The notes beneath the pieces are model-generated. The model was not told the origin of the DNA, ran no database searches, and worked only from the letters and a program-made list of their open reading frames with translations. From Cyclobacterium lianum (GTDB lineage: Bacteria; Bacteroidota; Bacteroidia; Cytophagales; Cyclobacteriaceae), in the NCBI RefSeq assembly GCF_900143075.1, contig NZ_FRCY01000004.1, positions 372,001 to 436,000 on the forward strand: DNA of 64,000 nucleotides, in the 5' to 3' direction. Position 1 is the stretch's first letter. Every line of letters begins with the position of its first letter. Both the position numbers and the translations under genes were made by a program. This document shows, one piece after another, positions 36,676 to 46,392 of the stretch.

Positions 36676-37992
36676 TCAGGACCATTTTCGGATACTGTGA
36701 CCTTTAAAAGCATAAAACATCAGGTAAATGTAACAGGGTACCAATACCCAATATGCTTCTCTTAGCCCGATTTCGTCTGCAAAGTAACCATAGATCATTG
36801 GCAGAATGGCATTGCCACAAAGGCCCATGATCAAAATTGACGCACCAAGTTTGGTGAATTTTCCCAATCCATCCAGGGCTAAAGGCCAGATGCCGGCCCA
36901 TACAAGAGAGTTTGCCAGGCCCAAAAGTACTACGAACCATATCGAGATGTCGACCTGCATGCCCTGAAAAGAGACACCACCTTCAATCCACAATATGGCA
37001 AAAGTAAACAGCAGGCCCATGGTGGTAAAGGCCTTCAAAACAGTGACCTGTGAAAGGTACTTCGGAATTGTGATGATGCCGAAAATATAGCCGGCTATCA
37101 TCGCTGCGAGGGTGTAGGAAGGAAAGACCTTCGCATCCAGCAGAGAAATATCCATGGATATGGCATAGCTCATGATGGTGTCAATGGCGATCACCTGAGT
37201 CCCCACATGCAAGAAAATGGCAAGTGCGCCCAATATCAAATGGGGAAATTGAAGGATATAGGATTTATTCGCATTCGCCCTGGAGACCGAATCGGTCTCT
37301 GTCTCGGTATTGATCTCCGGCAGGGGAGAAATCCGAACCAGAACTCCCAATATGACCAGTACCGCACCCACCAGGCTATAGGGAAGGATTACCCGGCTGA
37401 TCAACTCATCCAGAAACATATTCTTCTCCAGTTCGCCCATCGCCGGTAACTGGGAAATGATCTCATCGTCCGACACACGGAGAATCACGGCAGCAAATAG
37501 TAGTGGTGCCAGTATCCCGGCACCTTTATTAAGAATACCCATGATACTGATCCGCTGTGCTGCACTTTCCTTTGGACCCAAAATGGTAATGTAGGGATTG
37601 GCGGCGGTTTGCAATACTGCCAGTCCGGCACCGATCATAAATAAACCCAATAGAAACAGCTCGTAGGTTCTAACCATGGCTGCAGGAACGAAAACGAAAG
37701 CACCCAGAGCCATGATCCAGAAACCTACCATCATGCCCTTCTTAAAGCCCACCGCCTTTAACAAATACGAGGCCGGCACTGAGAAAATAAAATAGGAAAT
37801 GTAAAAAGCAAAGGCCACCAGGTACGATTGAAAATTATTCAGTTCGCAGGCGATTTTGAAATAGGGTATCAATATGGCATTGACCCAGGAGACAAAACCA
37901 AAAATAAAGAATAATCCTCCTATAATGGCTATGGAAATGTACGTCTGCCTTGGATTCAGCGAGCCTATTTCTACCGTTTGGGTTTTTGACAT
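36676..37992 (-). CDS. Sugar MFS permease (FucP/NagP type)
   Basis: The 438-residue transporter has about twelve membrane helices and the FucP-family start: ISIAIIGGLFFIFGFVSWVNAILIPYFK, then FAFYISYFIFSVPASYLLK, GAGLAVLQTAANPYITILGP and RISIMGILNKGAGILAPLL. The family imports fucose, glucose/galactose or N-acetylglucosamine with protons. The next upstream genes on this strand are a glucosamine-6-phosphate deaminase homologue (15 bases away) and a GH109-like gene, so GlcNAc or GalNAc is the likeliest cargo. That assignment rests on context. Confidence 0.8.
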   Translation of the reverse strand: MSKTQTVEIGSLNPRQTYISIAIIGGLFFIFGFVSWVNAILIPYFKIACELNNFQSYLVAFAFYISYFIFSVPASYLLKAVGFKKGMMVGFWIMALGAFVFVPAAMVRTYELFLLGLFMIGAGLAVLQTAANPYITILGPKESAAQRISIMGILNKGAGILAPLLFAAVILRVSDDEIISQLPAMGELEKNMFLDELISRVILPYSLVGAVLVILGVLVRISPLPEINTETETDSVSRANANKSYILQFPHLILGALAIFLHVGTQVIAIDTIMSYAISMDISLLDAKVFPSYTLAAMIAGYIFGIITIPKYLSQVTVLKAFTTMGLLFTFAILWIEGGVSFQGMQVDISIWFVVLLGLANSLVWAGIWPLALDGLGKFTKLGASILIMGLCGNAILPMIYGYFADEIGLREAYWVLVPCYIYLMFYAFKGHSIRKWS

Positions 37993-38007
37993 GCTTGTAT
38001 CTGAGGG

Positions 38008-38760
38008 TCAATTAAAGGTATATCCGCCATCCAGCATGGAGGCCGCTGCCTCATCCAGATAGAGCGCACAGTCTGGATGCTCCTGAAGGATACTGGCTGG
38101 AAATTCAGGGCTAACCTTGTTTTCCAGACAGGATTTGACTGCTCCAGCTTTTCTTTCGTCCGGAACGGAGCAAATGATTTTTTTAGATTTCATGATCTGC
38201 CGGATAGACATGCTGATGGCTTTTTTGGGAACTGCCTGAAGGTCGGGAAACCAACCCTCGCCCAACTGCTGTTTTCTGCAGGCCTCATCCAGATCCACAA
38301 CCAGATAGGGTTCTTCTGTTTCAAAATCTGCTGGAGGGTCATTGAATGCCAGATGTCCATTCTCTCCTATACCTACCAGTGCGACATCTATGGGATGGTC
38401 TTGAATCAGGGCTCCCAGGCGGGATGTTTCTTCTTCAGGGTTCTTCTCTCCATCTATCAGATAATAGTCCTTCAAGGCTTTCACTTTACCCAAAAATCGT
38501 TCCTTCAGGTATTTTCGAAAACTGGCCGGATGGGTGATGGGCAAACCCAAATATTCATCCAGATGAAACATGCTCACTTTCGTCCAATCGATTTCCTGGT
38601 GACTCAGGAGGGTGTTCAATGTTTCAAATTGGCTGGTTCCGGTCGCTAAAATAATATTCGCTGAGCCTTTCTTGTCAATTGCGGACTGAATTGCCGCCGC
38701 GGCATGATCACCTGCCAGCTTACCTAATTCTTTTGGGTCTTTTCGTTTATAAATTTTCAT
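38008..38760 (-). CDS. Glucosamine-6-phosphate deaminase-like protein
   Basis: The 250-residue protein is of the NagB/SugarP-isomerase fold. It has [34 protein letters not shown] (D68), [17 protein letters not shown] and [17 protein letters not shown]. NagB converts glucosamine-6-phosphate to fructose-6-phosphate and ammonia. Compared with E. coli NagB, the active-site Asp of DGH is Asn here (also seen in Bacillus enzymes) and the Glu of FNEP is Asp (D141), so a paralogue with another amino-sugar phosphate is possible. It lies between the permease and the GH109-like gene. Confidence 0.75.
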   Translation of the reverse strand: MKIYKRKDPKELGKLAGDHAAAAIQSAIDKKGSANIILATGTSQFETLNTLLSHQEIDWTKVSMFHLDEYLGLPITHPASFRKYLKERFLGKVKALKDYYLIDGEKNPEEETSRLGALIQDHPIDVALVGIGENGHLAFNDPPADFETEEPYLVVDLDEACRKQQLGEGWFPDLQAVPKKAISMSIRQIMKSKKIICSVPDERKAGAVKSCLENKVSPEFPASILQEHPDCALYLDEAAASMLDGGYTFN

Positions 38761-38839
38761 TAAAATGATTTATTGATGGTATAAAACTTAAAAATGGTTG
38801 AAAAAAGGGGCAATACCAAAGCCTTTTACAGCTATGGTA

Positions 38840-40243
38840 TCAGCCGGTAAGTATATTTGTATTGCCTCCTTTGCTCAATGAGACATCTACCGGTTCATTG
38901 TTTCTCCATGCTCCTCTGGTAAAATCCGGTATGTCTATGGTTTCACTGCGATTGGCTACCGACCATTCGCTCAGAGGTGCCACTGCACTCCAACTGGCAG
39001 CGTCATAAACGTCCATATCCAGGGGAATGCCGTTTCTCAGACAGTCTATCAGTCGCCAGTCCATCAAAAAGTCCATGCCGCCATGGCCTCCGATTTGTTT
39101 GGCAAGTTCACCAATTTTCTGGACAATAGGCGGATAGTAGCCCTGCTCCAATTCTCTCATGGCATCTTCCGAAAGCCAGCCTTCATGTCCGGTAGATATT
39201 TTACCGGGTTCGGGGTATTTCTGGGCAAATGCTTTGGTGCCGCTGATGGTATGCAGTCTGGAATAAGGTCTGGGAGAGCTGACATCGTGCTGAAGCATAA
39301 TTGTACGACCCAAATGTGTTTTTATAGTGGTCGTATTCATATTGCCACGATAGCTCTTGCCGGCAAATTGCTTGTAAAAATCATCTTCAGCAGCAAGCGC
39401 CTGCGCCTTTTTTCCCATCATAAAATCATCACTCGAAACGGCTACCAGATAATCCATCTGGTCTCCCCTGTTGATATTCATGAGCTGGGCCACCGGGCCG
39501 AGGCCATGGGTGGGATACAGGTTTCCGTTCCTGAAGTTTTGCTTCAGGCGCCACATGTCAAAATACTTGGTCTTGGAAAAGTTTCCCTCCAATATGTCGT
39601 GAATGTAGGCCCCCTCTCCATGTATGAGCTCACCAAAATACCCTTGCCGCGCAAGATTCAGGGTGAGCAGTTCAAAAAAATCGTAGCAAGTGTTCTCCAA
39701 CATCATGCAATGCTTGCGGGTCTTTTCAGAAACCTCTACCAGTTGCCAGCACTCCTCCAGGCTGATTGCCGCAGGCACTTCAGTAGCCGCATGTTTTCCC
39801 TGCTCCATGGCATATACGGCCATGGGTGTATGTAAATACCAGGGAGTAGCGATATAGATCAAGTCCAGATCTCCGGAGGTGCACATTTCTTTCCAGGCAT
39901 CTTCAGAACCTGTATAAACCGCCGGATTATGTGGGGTATCCTTAATTCTTTCCTTTACATGTGCTATCCTGTCTGCTCGGAGATCACAGAGGGCCTTAAT
40001 TTCGACTCCCTCAATTTTGCTCATCCTGACGACTGCTCCAGGACCGCGATTTCCGAGTCCTACAAAACCTATTCTAACTTTTTCCAGAGGCGGCGCTGCA
40101 TATCCACTCATATTGAACTCAGCAGCCGGTGCAGCAGGGCCACTTTTAGTAGCTGCCTTGATTTCTGAAGACCAGCCAGATAGACCCGCTAACCCCAGTA
40201 AACTTCCTACTTTCAGAAAATCTCTCCTGTTCTTTTTCATCAT
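38840..40243 (-). CDS. Exported Gfo/Idh/MocA-family protein, GH109-like
   Basis: The 467-residue protein has a Tat-like signal (KKNRRDFLKVGSLLGLAGL), an NAD-binding Rossmann motif (VRIGFVGLGNRGPGAVV), YIATPWYLHTPMAVYAMEQGKH, EVPAAISLEECW and NGNLYPTHGLGPV. The last motif and the overall layout resemble GH109 alpha-N-acetylgalactosaminidases, which cleave glycosides by an NAD-dependent oxidation-elimination route. I placed the start at ATG 40243; an upstream GTG at 40255 is less likely. It is 79 bases before the deaminase-like gene. GH109 is inferred by motif memory; other dehydrogenase roles remain possible. Confidence 0.7.
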   Translation of the reverse strand: MMKKNRRDFLKVGSLLGLAGLSGWSSEIKAATKSGPAAPAAEFNMSGYAAPPLEKVRIGFVGLGNRGPGAVVRMSKIEGVEIKALCDLRADRIAHVKERIKDTPHNPAVYTGSEDAWKEMCTSGDLDLIYIATPWYLHTPMAVYAMEQGKHAATEVPAAISLEECWQLVEVSEKTRKHCMMLENTCYDFFELLTLNLARQGYFGELIHGEGAYIHDILEGNFSKTKYFDMWRLKQNFRNGNLYPTHGLGPVAQLMNINRGDQMDYLVAVSSDDFMMGKKAQALAAEDDFYKQFAGKSYRGNMNTTTIKTHLGRTIMLQHDVSSPRPYSRLHTISGTKAFAQKYPEPGKISTGHEGWLSEDAMRELEQGYYPPIVQKIGELAKQIGGHGGMDFLMDWRLIDCLRNGIPLDMDVYDAASWSAVAPLSEWSVANRSETIDIPDFTRGAWRNNEPVDVSLSKGGNTNILTG

Positions 40244-40412
40244 AAAATTGGACACTTAATTTACAAATACAAGCCATTGGCAGTATATACCAACATCCAA
40301 TGGAAGGAATAAAAATACTTTTTAAATTCAGAAAAATAAAATATATTGGAAGCAATCCTCTAAATCAAAGGATTTTTGTGTATAAAAGCCCAAATCACCT
40401 AATATATTAATC

Positions 40413-41570
40413 ATGAATAAAACCACCCCTAAAGGTCCCAAAAAAGACCCGGAACTGGAATCACCCGTATCCGCCGATCCTCAGAAATCCAAACGATTAC
40501 TTTCCATCGACGCTCTCCGGGGTTTCGATATGTTACTGATCGCCGGAGGAGGTACCTTTTTGGTTCTGCTCAAGGGTAAGACAGGTATCGCTGCGCTGGA
40601 CTGGGTAGCAAACCAGCTCACACATCCGGCCTGGAATGGATTTACCTTCTACGACTTCATCTTCCCCTTGTTCCTGTTTATAGCCGGAGTTTCCCTCACA
40701 TTTTCGCTGAACAAAGGCCGCTCTCTGGGCCTGTCAAAAGCTACCTTATACAGAAAAACATTCATCCGAATGTTGATTTTGATTTTACTGGGGATCTTGT
40801 ATAAGAATGCGCCCATCACTTTTTTTGAACCCCAGCAAATCAGGCTGGGAAGTGTACTGGGAAGAATCGGTCTGGCCACTTTTGTATCTACCCTTCTCTT
40901 TCTCAACCTGGATTTCACGAAAAGACTGCTAACAGGACTGGGAATCCTGCTCCTGTATTATGCTGCTTTGTACCTCATCCCGGTACCCGGCTACGGAGCC
41001 GGAGACCTCAGCATAGAAGGAAATCTGGTAGGTTGGTTTGACAGGACTTTTCTTCCCGGAAGGCTGCTACAGGGCAACTATGATGAACTGGGTTTGCTGA
41101 CTCAGTTTCCTGCACTTTGCCTTACCCTCTTTGGCACATTGGCTGGTGAGATCCTCGGCAGAGCCTGGCTGGATCACCGCAAAATCAAATACCTGGCCAT
41201 AGCAGGAATTGCTGTCGGACTATTGTGGAGCCTTCATTTCCCTATCAACAAGCACCTCTGGACCAGCTCGTTTATCCTGCTCACCACAGGGATGGCCTTT
41301 TTATTTCTGTTGATATTTTACCTGATCATTGATGTCTGGAAAATCCGTAAGTGGGCTTTCTTCTTTCAGGTGATCGGGCTGAATTCGTTGACGGTGTATT
41401 TTGCCTACAGTTTTATCAATTTTAATTATACCAGTGAAAAATTATTTGGCGGCTTGTATGCGCCCCTACCCGAAGGCTGGCAGGAGGTATTTCAGGCATT
41501 TGGTGCATTTTTACTGGTCTGGATTTTCTTGTATATCCTCTACAGGCTGAAAATATTTGTCAAAGTATAG
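40413..41570 (+). CDS. DUF5009 / NagX-like membrane acetyltransferase
   Basis: The 385-residue protein has a polar cytoplasmic start and about ten membrane helices. It begins KRLLSIDALRGFDMLLIAGGG and has HPAWNGFTFYDFIFPLFLFIAGVSLTFSL, the pattern of DUF5009 proteins related to heparan-alpha-glucosaminide N-acetyltransferase. Bacterial NagX-type members acetylate glucosamine at the inner membrane. Its position, divergent from the amino-sugar genes (169 bases apart), supports a role in that locus. Activity is not shown. Confidence 0.75.
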   Translation: MNKTTPKGPKKDPELESPVSADPQKSKRLLSIDALRGFDMLLIAGGGTFLVLLKGKTGIAALDWVANQLTHPAWNGFTFYDFIFPLFLFIAGVSLTFSLNKGRSLGLSKATLYRKTFIRMLILILLGILYKNAPITFFEPQQIRLGSVLGRIGLATFVSTLLFLNLDFTKRLLTGLGILLLYYAALYLIPVPGYGAGDLSIEGNLVGWFDRTFLPGRLLQGNYDELGLLTQFPALCLTLFGTLAGEILGRAWLDHRKIKYLAIAGIAVGLLWSLHFPINKHLWTSSFILLTTGMAFLFLLIFYLIIDVWKIRKWAFFFQVIGLNSLTVYFAYSFINFNYTSEKLFGGLYAPLPEGWQEVFQAFGAFLLVWIFLYILYRLKIFVKV

Positions 41571-41574
41571 CCGG

Positions 41575-42030
41575 CTAAATGGCTTTTGCCATGGATGCGG
41601 CTACTTGCATCAGCATGCTGGCTTCTTGCGCGGAGAATTCATAGGGATCCTTTTTGGCAATTCCCAGGGTTCCAAAGAGAATACCCTCCTTCAGCATGGG
41701 AGCTGTAATGGCCCCTTCCACCTTGGTGTCTTTGGCTCCCGGCCTTACTACTCCTGTATCATCAGATTGCAGGTTACATACCTGCACGGCCTCTTTCCTT
41801 TCTGCGGCGATGCCTGCCATTCCTTTTCCTATGGGGATCTGAGACATTTTTGGCAATAGAAAATCCGGTATACCCACCTGTGCTTTCAGCTCCAGTAGGT
41901 TGCTTGCTTTGTCAAGCACATGGACGGTGCCGGTGACACATGAAAATGCTTCCAGTGTTTCTTCCAGCCAGGCCTGCCAGTCCGGATTGCTAGTCTTTTT
42001 GATCAAATGTGTATGCATTCTGGATTCCAT
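41575..42030 (-). CDS. GAF domain protein
   Basis: The 151-residue protein is a single GAF domain: WLEETLEAFSCVTGTVHVLD, LELKAQVGIPDFLLPKMSQIPIGKGMAGIAAERKEAVQV, VEGAITAPMLKEGILFGTLGIA and EFSAQEASMLMQVAASMA. The family binds small ligands or senses redox; no output domain is attached. The free-methionine-sulfoxide reductase subfamily has a similar size, but its cysteine pattern is not clear here. It is divergent from rsmE by 101 bases and ends four bases from the DUF5009 stop. Confidence 0.7.
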   Translation of the reverse strand: MESRMHTHLIKKTSNPDWQAWLEETLEAFSCVTGTVHVLDKASNLLELKAQVGIPDFLLPKMSQIPIGKGMAGIAAERKEAVQVCNLQSDDTGVVRPGAKDTKVEGAITAPMLKEGILFGTLGIAKKDPYEFSAQEASMLMQVAASMAKAI

Positions 42031-42131
42031 ATCAGATAATTGTACGCTCGCTCATAGCCTGCAATAATACGGATTTACTCCTTATCTTTTATGCGAAATT
42101 GCATAAATTCGTAAAAACAAACATCCGGCCT

Positions 42132-42836
42132 ATGCAACTGTTTTTTGAAGCAAATATCAGTGGTGAATCTTTTGAATTGGAGAAAAAAGAATCGCATCAC
42201 CTGATCAAGGTCCTGAGAAAAAATAAAGGTGATACCGTACTTTTCACCAACGGGAAAGGATCTTTTTTCACATGTATGATTGAGGACAACAATCCTAAAA
42301 AATGTCGGTTAAAAATCATCGGACAGGATTTTTTTCCCCTGGAGGAGTTTCACATCCATTTGGCCATAGCCCCTACCAAAAACCTGGATCGTATGGAGTG
42401 GATGATGGAAAAGATCACAGAAATAGGATTTAATGAAATCACCTTTTTGAAAACTACCCATATAGAACGAAATCAGGTAAACGTAGACCGCCTGACCAAA
42501 AAATTGGTTGCTGCCTGCAAGCAAAGCCAGAAAGCATGGCTGCCGGTATTGAATGAAATGGTAGATTTTGCAGATTTTATTTCTGACCAGTCGTTTGCTA
42601 CCCATGAACGATTTATTGCTTATCTGGACAAGGAAAACAGCAAACACTTGTTTCAACTGGCCAGTCCCAACCAATCCTATCTGGTCCTTGTCGGACCCGA
42701 AGGAGATTTCAGCCCTGGAGAAATTACCCTGGCATTGGAAAAAGGCTTCCGGCCCTGTTCTCTGGGTAAACATCGATTGAGGACGGAAACAGCAGGATTG
42801 GCTGTGGTCCATTCCCTGAATTTGCTGCATGCATGA
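42132..42836 (+). CDS. rsmE: 16S rRNA (uracil1498-N3)-methyltransferase
   Basis: RsmE methylates U1498 of 16S rRNA with SAM. The 234-residue SPOUT protein has the N-terminal PUA-like part (MQLFFEANISGESFELEKKESHHLIKVLR) and the knotted C-terminal part LVGPEGDFSPGEI and LGKHRLRTETAGLAVVHSLN. I chose ATG 42132 because it starts at the family position; an in-frame upstream start would add 41 unrelated residues and overlap the GAF gene. Confidence 0.92.
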   Translation: MQLFFEANISGESFELEKKESHHLIKVLRKNKGDTVLFTNGKGSFFTCMIEDNNPKKCRLKIIGQDFFPLEEFHIHLAIAPTKNLDRMEWMMEKITEIGFNEITFLKTTHIERNQVNVDRLTKKLVAACKQSQKAWLPVLNEMVDFADFISDQSFATHERFIAYLDKENSKHLFQLASPNQSYLVLVGPEGDFSPGEITLALEKGFRPCSLGKHRLRTETAGLAVVHSLNLLHA

Positions 42837-42873
42837 GCCTATAAGCGGATACTTATCAAAACCTTAGACCGAG

Positions 42874-43608
42874 CTATTTCGAAAATTCAGTGTCATAATA
42901 GGCTAGCGCTTTTTCCAGATCTGCAGGTACATCGATGGCTACGGCCTGGTGCAGGGTCTTTACCATTTTGATCTTGTGCCCGTTTTCGAGCAAGCGCAAC
43001 TGTTCCAACATTTCGATTTTTTCAAGGGCTGACTTCTCCCACTGCGTAAAAGCCATTAGCAGCTCTTTTTTGTAGGCATAAATACCTATGTGCCTGAAAT
43101 AGGAAGGAACACTCTCCTCATTTCGTTGAAAAGGTACCGCAGAACGGCTGAAATACAGGGAGAAACCGTTTGCGTCGACCACCACCTTGACAATGTTCGG
43201 ATTTTGGATCAGATCCTGACCGCTGATGGGACTCATCAGGGATGCCACCTCAACATCCGGCTCATCAAATGCTGCAATCAGGTCCGACAGGGAAGTCCGG
43301 TCCTGAAAAGGCTCATCACCCTGAACATTTACGATGATATCTGCTTCAATCGATGCGGCGGCCTCAGCTATCCTGTCAGAACCACTTTCATGTTGCTGCT
43401 GACTAAAAAACACTTTCCCTCCCTCTTTTTTCACAGCCCTGGCAATGTCATCGTGATCGGTCACTACCATGACATCATCAAAAACCCCTGTAGCCAGCGT
43501 GCTCAAATAGGTTCTTGAAATCAAAGGCTTACCGCGAAGGTCGGCCAGCAGCTTGGCTGGGAATCTTGTCGCTCCAAACCTCGCAGGAATTAATGCAATG
43601 GTCTTCAT
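42874..43608 (-). CDS. kdsB: 3-deoxy-manno-octulosonate cytidylyltransferase
   Basis: KdsB activates Kdo with CTP for lipopolysaccharide core synthesis. The 244-residue protein has ALIPARFGATRFPAKLLADLRGKPLI at the start, MVVTDHDDIA, FSQQQHESGSDRIAEAAASI, IIVNVQGDEPFQD and YFRHIGIYAYKKELL. Length fits the family. It shows that the organism makes Kdo-containing lipopolysaccharide, as Bacteroidota do. Confidence 0.95.
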   Translation of the reverse strand: MKTIALIPARFGATRFPAKLLADLRGKPLISRTYLSTLATGVFDDVMVVTDHDDIARAVKKEGGKVFFSQQQHESGSDRIAEAAASIEADIIVNVQGDEPFQDRTSLSDLIAAFDEPDVEVASLMSPISGQDLIQNPNIVKVVVDANGFSLYFSRSAVPFQRNEESVPSYFRHIGIYAYKKELLMAFTQWEKSALEKIEMLEQLRLLENGHKIKMVKTLHQAVAIDVPADLEKALAYYDTEFSK

Positions 43609-43774
43609 TTATTCAAATTACTGTTTTAACTTTATACACGATCTGCTTCTGTCGGAAACCAGCATTCCGGAAGTCTGGATCCATAAAACCGTAAAACTAA
43701 TCATTTTTACTCCAAAATCAGGTTTTGCGCCTGGGTATTGGAGGTAAAACAACCAGTCAACCAAACCAAATCGC

Positions 43775-45664
43775 ATGAATAGTACCGATTTAAATAACTT
43801 CCGGCTTACTGCCCTGATTTTTATATTAACCAGCACACTCTCCTTCGGGCAGGAACAAAACGATTATGTCGCTCAGCATTACCAAAAGAAAGAATACTCC
43901 ATACCCATGCGGGATGGCGTTAACCTTCACACCGTGGTATACAGCCCACTGGATGAGTCGCAGCCGTATCCCATTCTTATGCAGCGGACGCCCTATAGCG
44001 CAGGACCTTATGGTGAGGGTAACCTAAAGAATAGCCTGGGCCCCTCCCCTTTCCTGATGCGTGATGGCTATATATTTGTTTATCAGGATGTTCGTGGCAG
44101 GTGGATGTCAGAAGGCAGCTATGACAACATGCGTCCAACCCTAAATGAAAGAACGGCTGACCCGAATGCTATTGATGAAAGTACCGATACTTTTGATACC
44201 ATCGAATGGTTACTCGCCAATGTAGCCAACCACAATGGGAAAGTGGGTCAGTGGGGCATCAGTTATCCCGGATTCTACAGCGCTGCCGCTTTGCCTTTTG
44301 CCCATCCCAATTTGAAGGCCGTGTCTCCGCAAGCTCCCATCGGAGATTTTTATTTTGATGATTTTCACCACAATGGAGCATATTTTCTGAGTTATTGGTT
44401 GGCCACCAGCGTTTTCGGGTACCAGAAGGACGAGCCGACTACAGAGGCCTGGTACGACATGGTAAATCCCGGAACCAACGACGGTTATCAGTTCTTTATG
44501 GATATGGGTTCGTTAAAAAATGCAGACAAATACTATGGAGAGGATAACTTTTTCTGGCAGCAATTAAAAGAAAACCCACATTACAACGAATTCTGGCAGA
44601 AAAGAAGCATCATCCCCCACCTGAAAGATGTAAGTCCGGCGGTATTGGTAGTCGGAGGATGGTTTGATGCAGAAGACCTTTACGGGCCATTGACCATATA
44701 CAAGACCATAGAAAAAAACAATCCCGAAACCTACAATAGCCTCGTTATGGGCCCCTGGTCTCATGGAGATTGGTCCAGAGAGCAGGGAGCCCAGGTGGTT
44801 TCCAACATGTATTTTGGCGATTCCATTTCCACCTGGTACCAGCTAGAAATCGAAAGGGAATTTTTCGATCATTTTCTGAAAAAATCAGGGAACGGTGGCC
44901 CGGGCTTGCCCGAAGCGTACATGTTTGACACCGGCTTGAACAAATGGACAGCCTTCGATGAATGGCCCCCAAAAGAAAGTGAATGGACCAGCTTTTACCT
45001 GGGGGAAGAGGGAGCGCTTAGCAGCGATATGCCCTCGGGCAACAGGTTTTCGTCCTTTGTGTCGGATCCTGCCAAGCCTGTCCCCTATACGCAAGATATT
45101 AAAATCAATTTTACCCCAAGGAAATACATGGCAGACGACCAACGATTCGCGGCCAGGAGACCGGATGTGTTGACCTTTGAAACCGAAGTGCTGGAGGAAG
45201 ATATTACACTGGCAGGCGAAATTATGGCCCAATTGCAGGTTGCCACCTCCCAGACAGATGCAGACTGGGTAGTCAAGCTCATCGATGTTTTACCGGGCGA
45301 CTACCCCAATCACGAGTACGTGCTGGATGGGGTTGATATGGGAAATTATCATCTGATGGTAAGATCAGAAGTCATACGGGGTAGATACAGGGAAAGTTTT
45401 GAATGCCCAAGTCCTTTCGTTCCCGATCAAATCACGGCGGTTGATTTTCAGTTACAGGATGTTTATCATACCTTTAAGAAAGGACATAAAATTCAAATCC
45501 AGATTCAAAGTACCTGGTTTCCGCTGATCGACCGTAATCCTCAGAAATATGTGGAAAATATCTTTGAAGCTTCGGAGGAGTACTTCGTAAAGGCATTGCA
45601 CAAAGTGTTCCACTCGGAAAATTTTCCTAGCAAAATAAATGTTATGGTACTACCCAATGAATAA
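43775..45664 (+). CDS. Secreted CocE/NonD-type alpha/beta hydrolase
   Basis: The 629-residue protein has a signal peptide (LTALIFILTSTLSFGQ), then YSIPMRDGVNLHTVVYSP, RTPYSAGPYG, VYQDVRGRWMSEG and the nucleophile motif GQWGISYPGFYSAAALPFAHP, with a catalytic aspartate region in GGWFDAED and MGPWSHG. The last 200 residues form the jelly-roll part of S15-related esterases. Family members include alpha-amino-acid ester hydrolases and X-Pro dipeptidyl-peptidase-like enzymes. The substrate is unknown. A ferritin gene follows after 18 bases on the same strand. Confidence 0.85.
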   Translation: MNSTDLNNFRLTALIFILTSTLSFGQEQNDYVAQHYQKKEYSIPMRDGVNLHTVVYSPLDESQPYPILMQRTPYSAGPYGEGNLKNSLGPSPFLMRDGYIFVYQDVRGRWMSEGSYDNMRPTLNERTADPNAIDESTDTFDTIEWLLANVANHNGKVGQWGISYPGFYSAAALPFAHPNLKAVSPQAPIGDFYFDDFHHNGAYFLSYWLATSVFGYQKDEPTTEAWYDMVNPGTNDGYQFFMDMGSLKNADKYYGEDNFFWQQLKENPHYNEFWQKRSIIPHLKDVSPAVLVVGGWFDAEDLYGPLTIYKTIEKNNPETYNSLVMGPWSHGDWSREQGAQVVSNMYFGDSISTWYQLEIEREFFDHFLKKSGNGGPGLPEAYMFDTGLNKWTAFDEWPPKESEWTSFYLGEEGALSSDMPSGNRFSSFVSDPAKPVPYTQDIKINFTPRKYMADDQRFAARRPDVLTFETEVLEEDITLAGEIMAQLQVATSQTDADWVVKLIDVLPGDYPNHEYVLDGVDMGNYHLMVRSEVIRGRYRESFECPSPFVPDQITAVDFQLQDVYHTFKKGHKIQIQIQSTWFPLIDRNPQKYVENIFEASEEYFVKALHKVFHSENFPSKINVMVLPNE

Positions 45665-45682
45665 AACAAATATAAAAAGCAT

Positions 45683-46228
45683 ATGAAAACCAAAGAAAAA
45701 GAAATCGTGACCCTAAAGCGCTCATTGCTTTTGGACACAGAAGACAAGCTAAACAAACAGGTGGAAATGGAGGGCAAGTCCTCTGCATACTACCTTTCCA
45801 TGGCATCCTGGGCTGAAATGCAGGGTTTTACACATTCAGCGCAATTTCTGTACGATCATGCAGAAGAAGAACGCGGCCACATGCTGAAGTTGTTCCGCTA
45901 CATTAATGAAGCTGGCGGGCATGCCATTCAGCCCGAAATCACCAATATACGGCAGCATTTCAACTCCCTGAGGGAAGTATTTGAGCTTATCCTCGAACAT
46001 GAAATTGCGGTGACCAAATCTATTAATTCTATTGTAGACCATTGTTTCAATGTGAAAGACTTTGCTACATTTAGTTTTATGCAATGGTACGTGACCGAAC
46101 AAAGAGAAGAGGAAACACTGGCCAGAAGGGCACTGGAGATATTTGATATCATCGGCGAAGAAGGTATCGGGCTCTGGACCATAGATCAGGAGCTGGGAAA
46201 ACTTCATAGCAATACGGCCGATCAGTAA
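45683..46228 (+). CDS. Ferritin
   Basis: The 181-residue non-haem ferritin has a four-helix bundle with the ferroxidase ligands: QVEMEGKSSAYYLSMASWAE, HAEEERGHMLKLFRYINEAGG, HEIAVTKSINSIVDHC and QWYVTEQREEETLARRALEIF. It stores iron as a mineral in the cytoplasm. The N-terminus carries about 15 extra polar residues compared with typical FtnA. It is likely co-transcribed with the hydrolase gene upstream and ends with a strong terminator. Confidence 0.9.
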   Translation: MKTKEKEIVTLKRSLLLDTEDKLNKQVEMEGKSSAYYLSMASWAEMQGFTHSAQFLYDHAEEERGHMLKLFRYINEAGGHAIQPEITNIRQHFNSLREVFELILEHEIAVTKSINSIVDHCFNVKDFATFSFMQWYVTEQREEETLARRALEIFDIIGEEGIGLWTIDQELGKLHSNTADQ

Positions 46229-46249
46229 TTGTTTTTTCCGTCTTACACT

Positions 46250-46278
46250 ACTCCGGGAAGAATTTCCCGGAGTTTTTA
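46250..46278 (+). terminator. Terminator after ferritin
   Basis: ACTCCGGGA and TCCCGGAGT form a perfect nine-pair stem around AGAATT, followed by a run of T. It lies about 20 bases beyond the ferritin stop. Confidence 0.85.
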
Positions 46279-46392
46279 TGAATACAGGCATTTTCGCAGA
46301 CTACCGTTTGGAAAATGGCTTAATTTTTGATCAATTTTTTTTTATCTTATCGATAAATCATTATATTTCCCCTGACGATAAACCCTGCACTC

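Noticed and set aside
38840-40243. A plain cytoplasmic inositol dehydrogenase
   Set aside because: An RR-type export signal, the NGNLYPTHGLGPV motif and the amino-sugar neighbours fit a GH109-like exported protein better.
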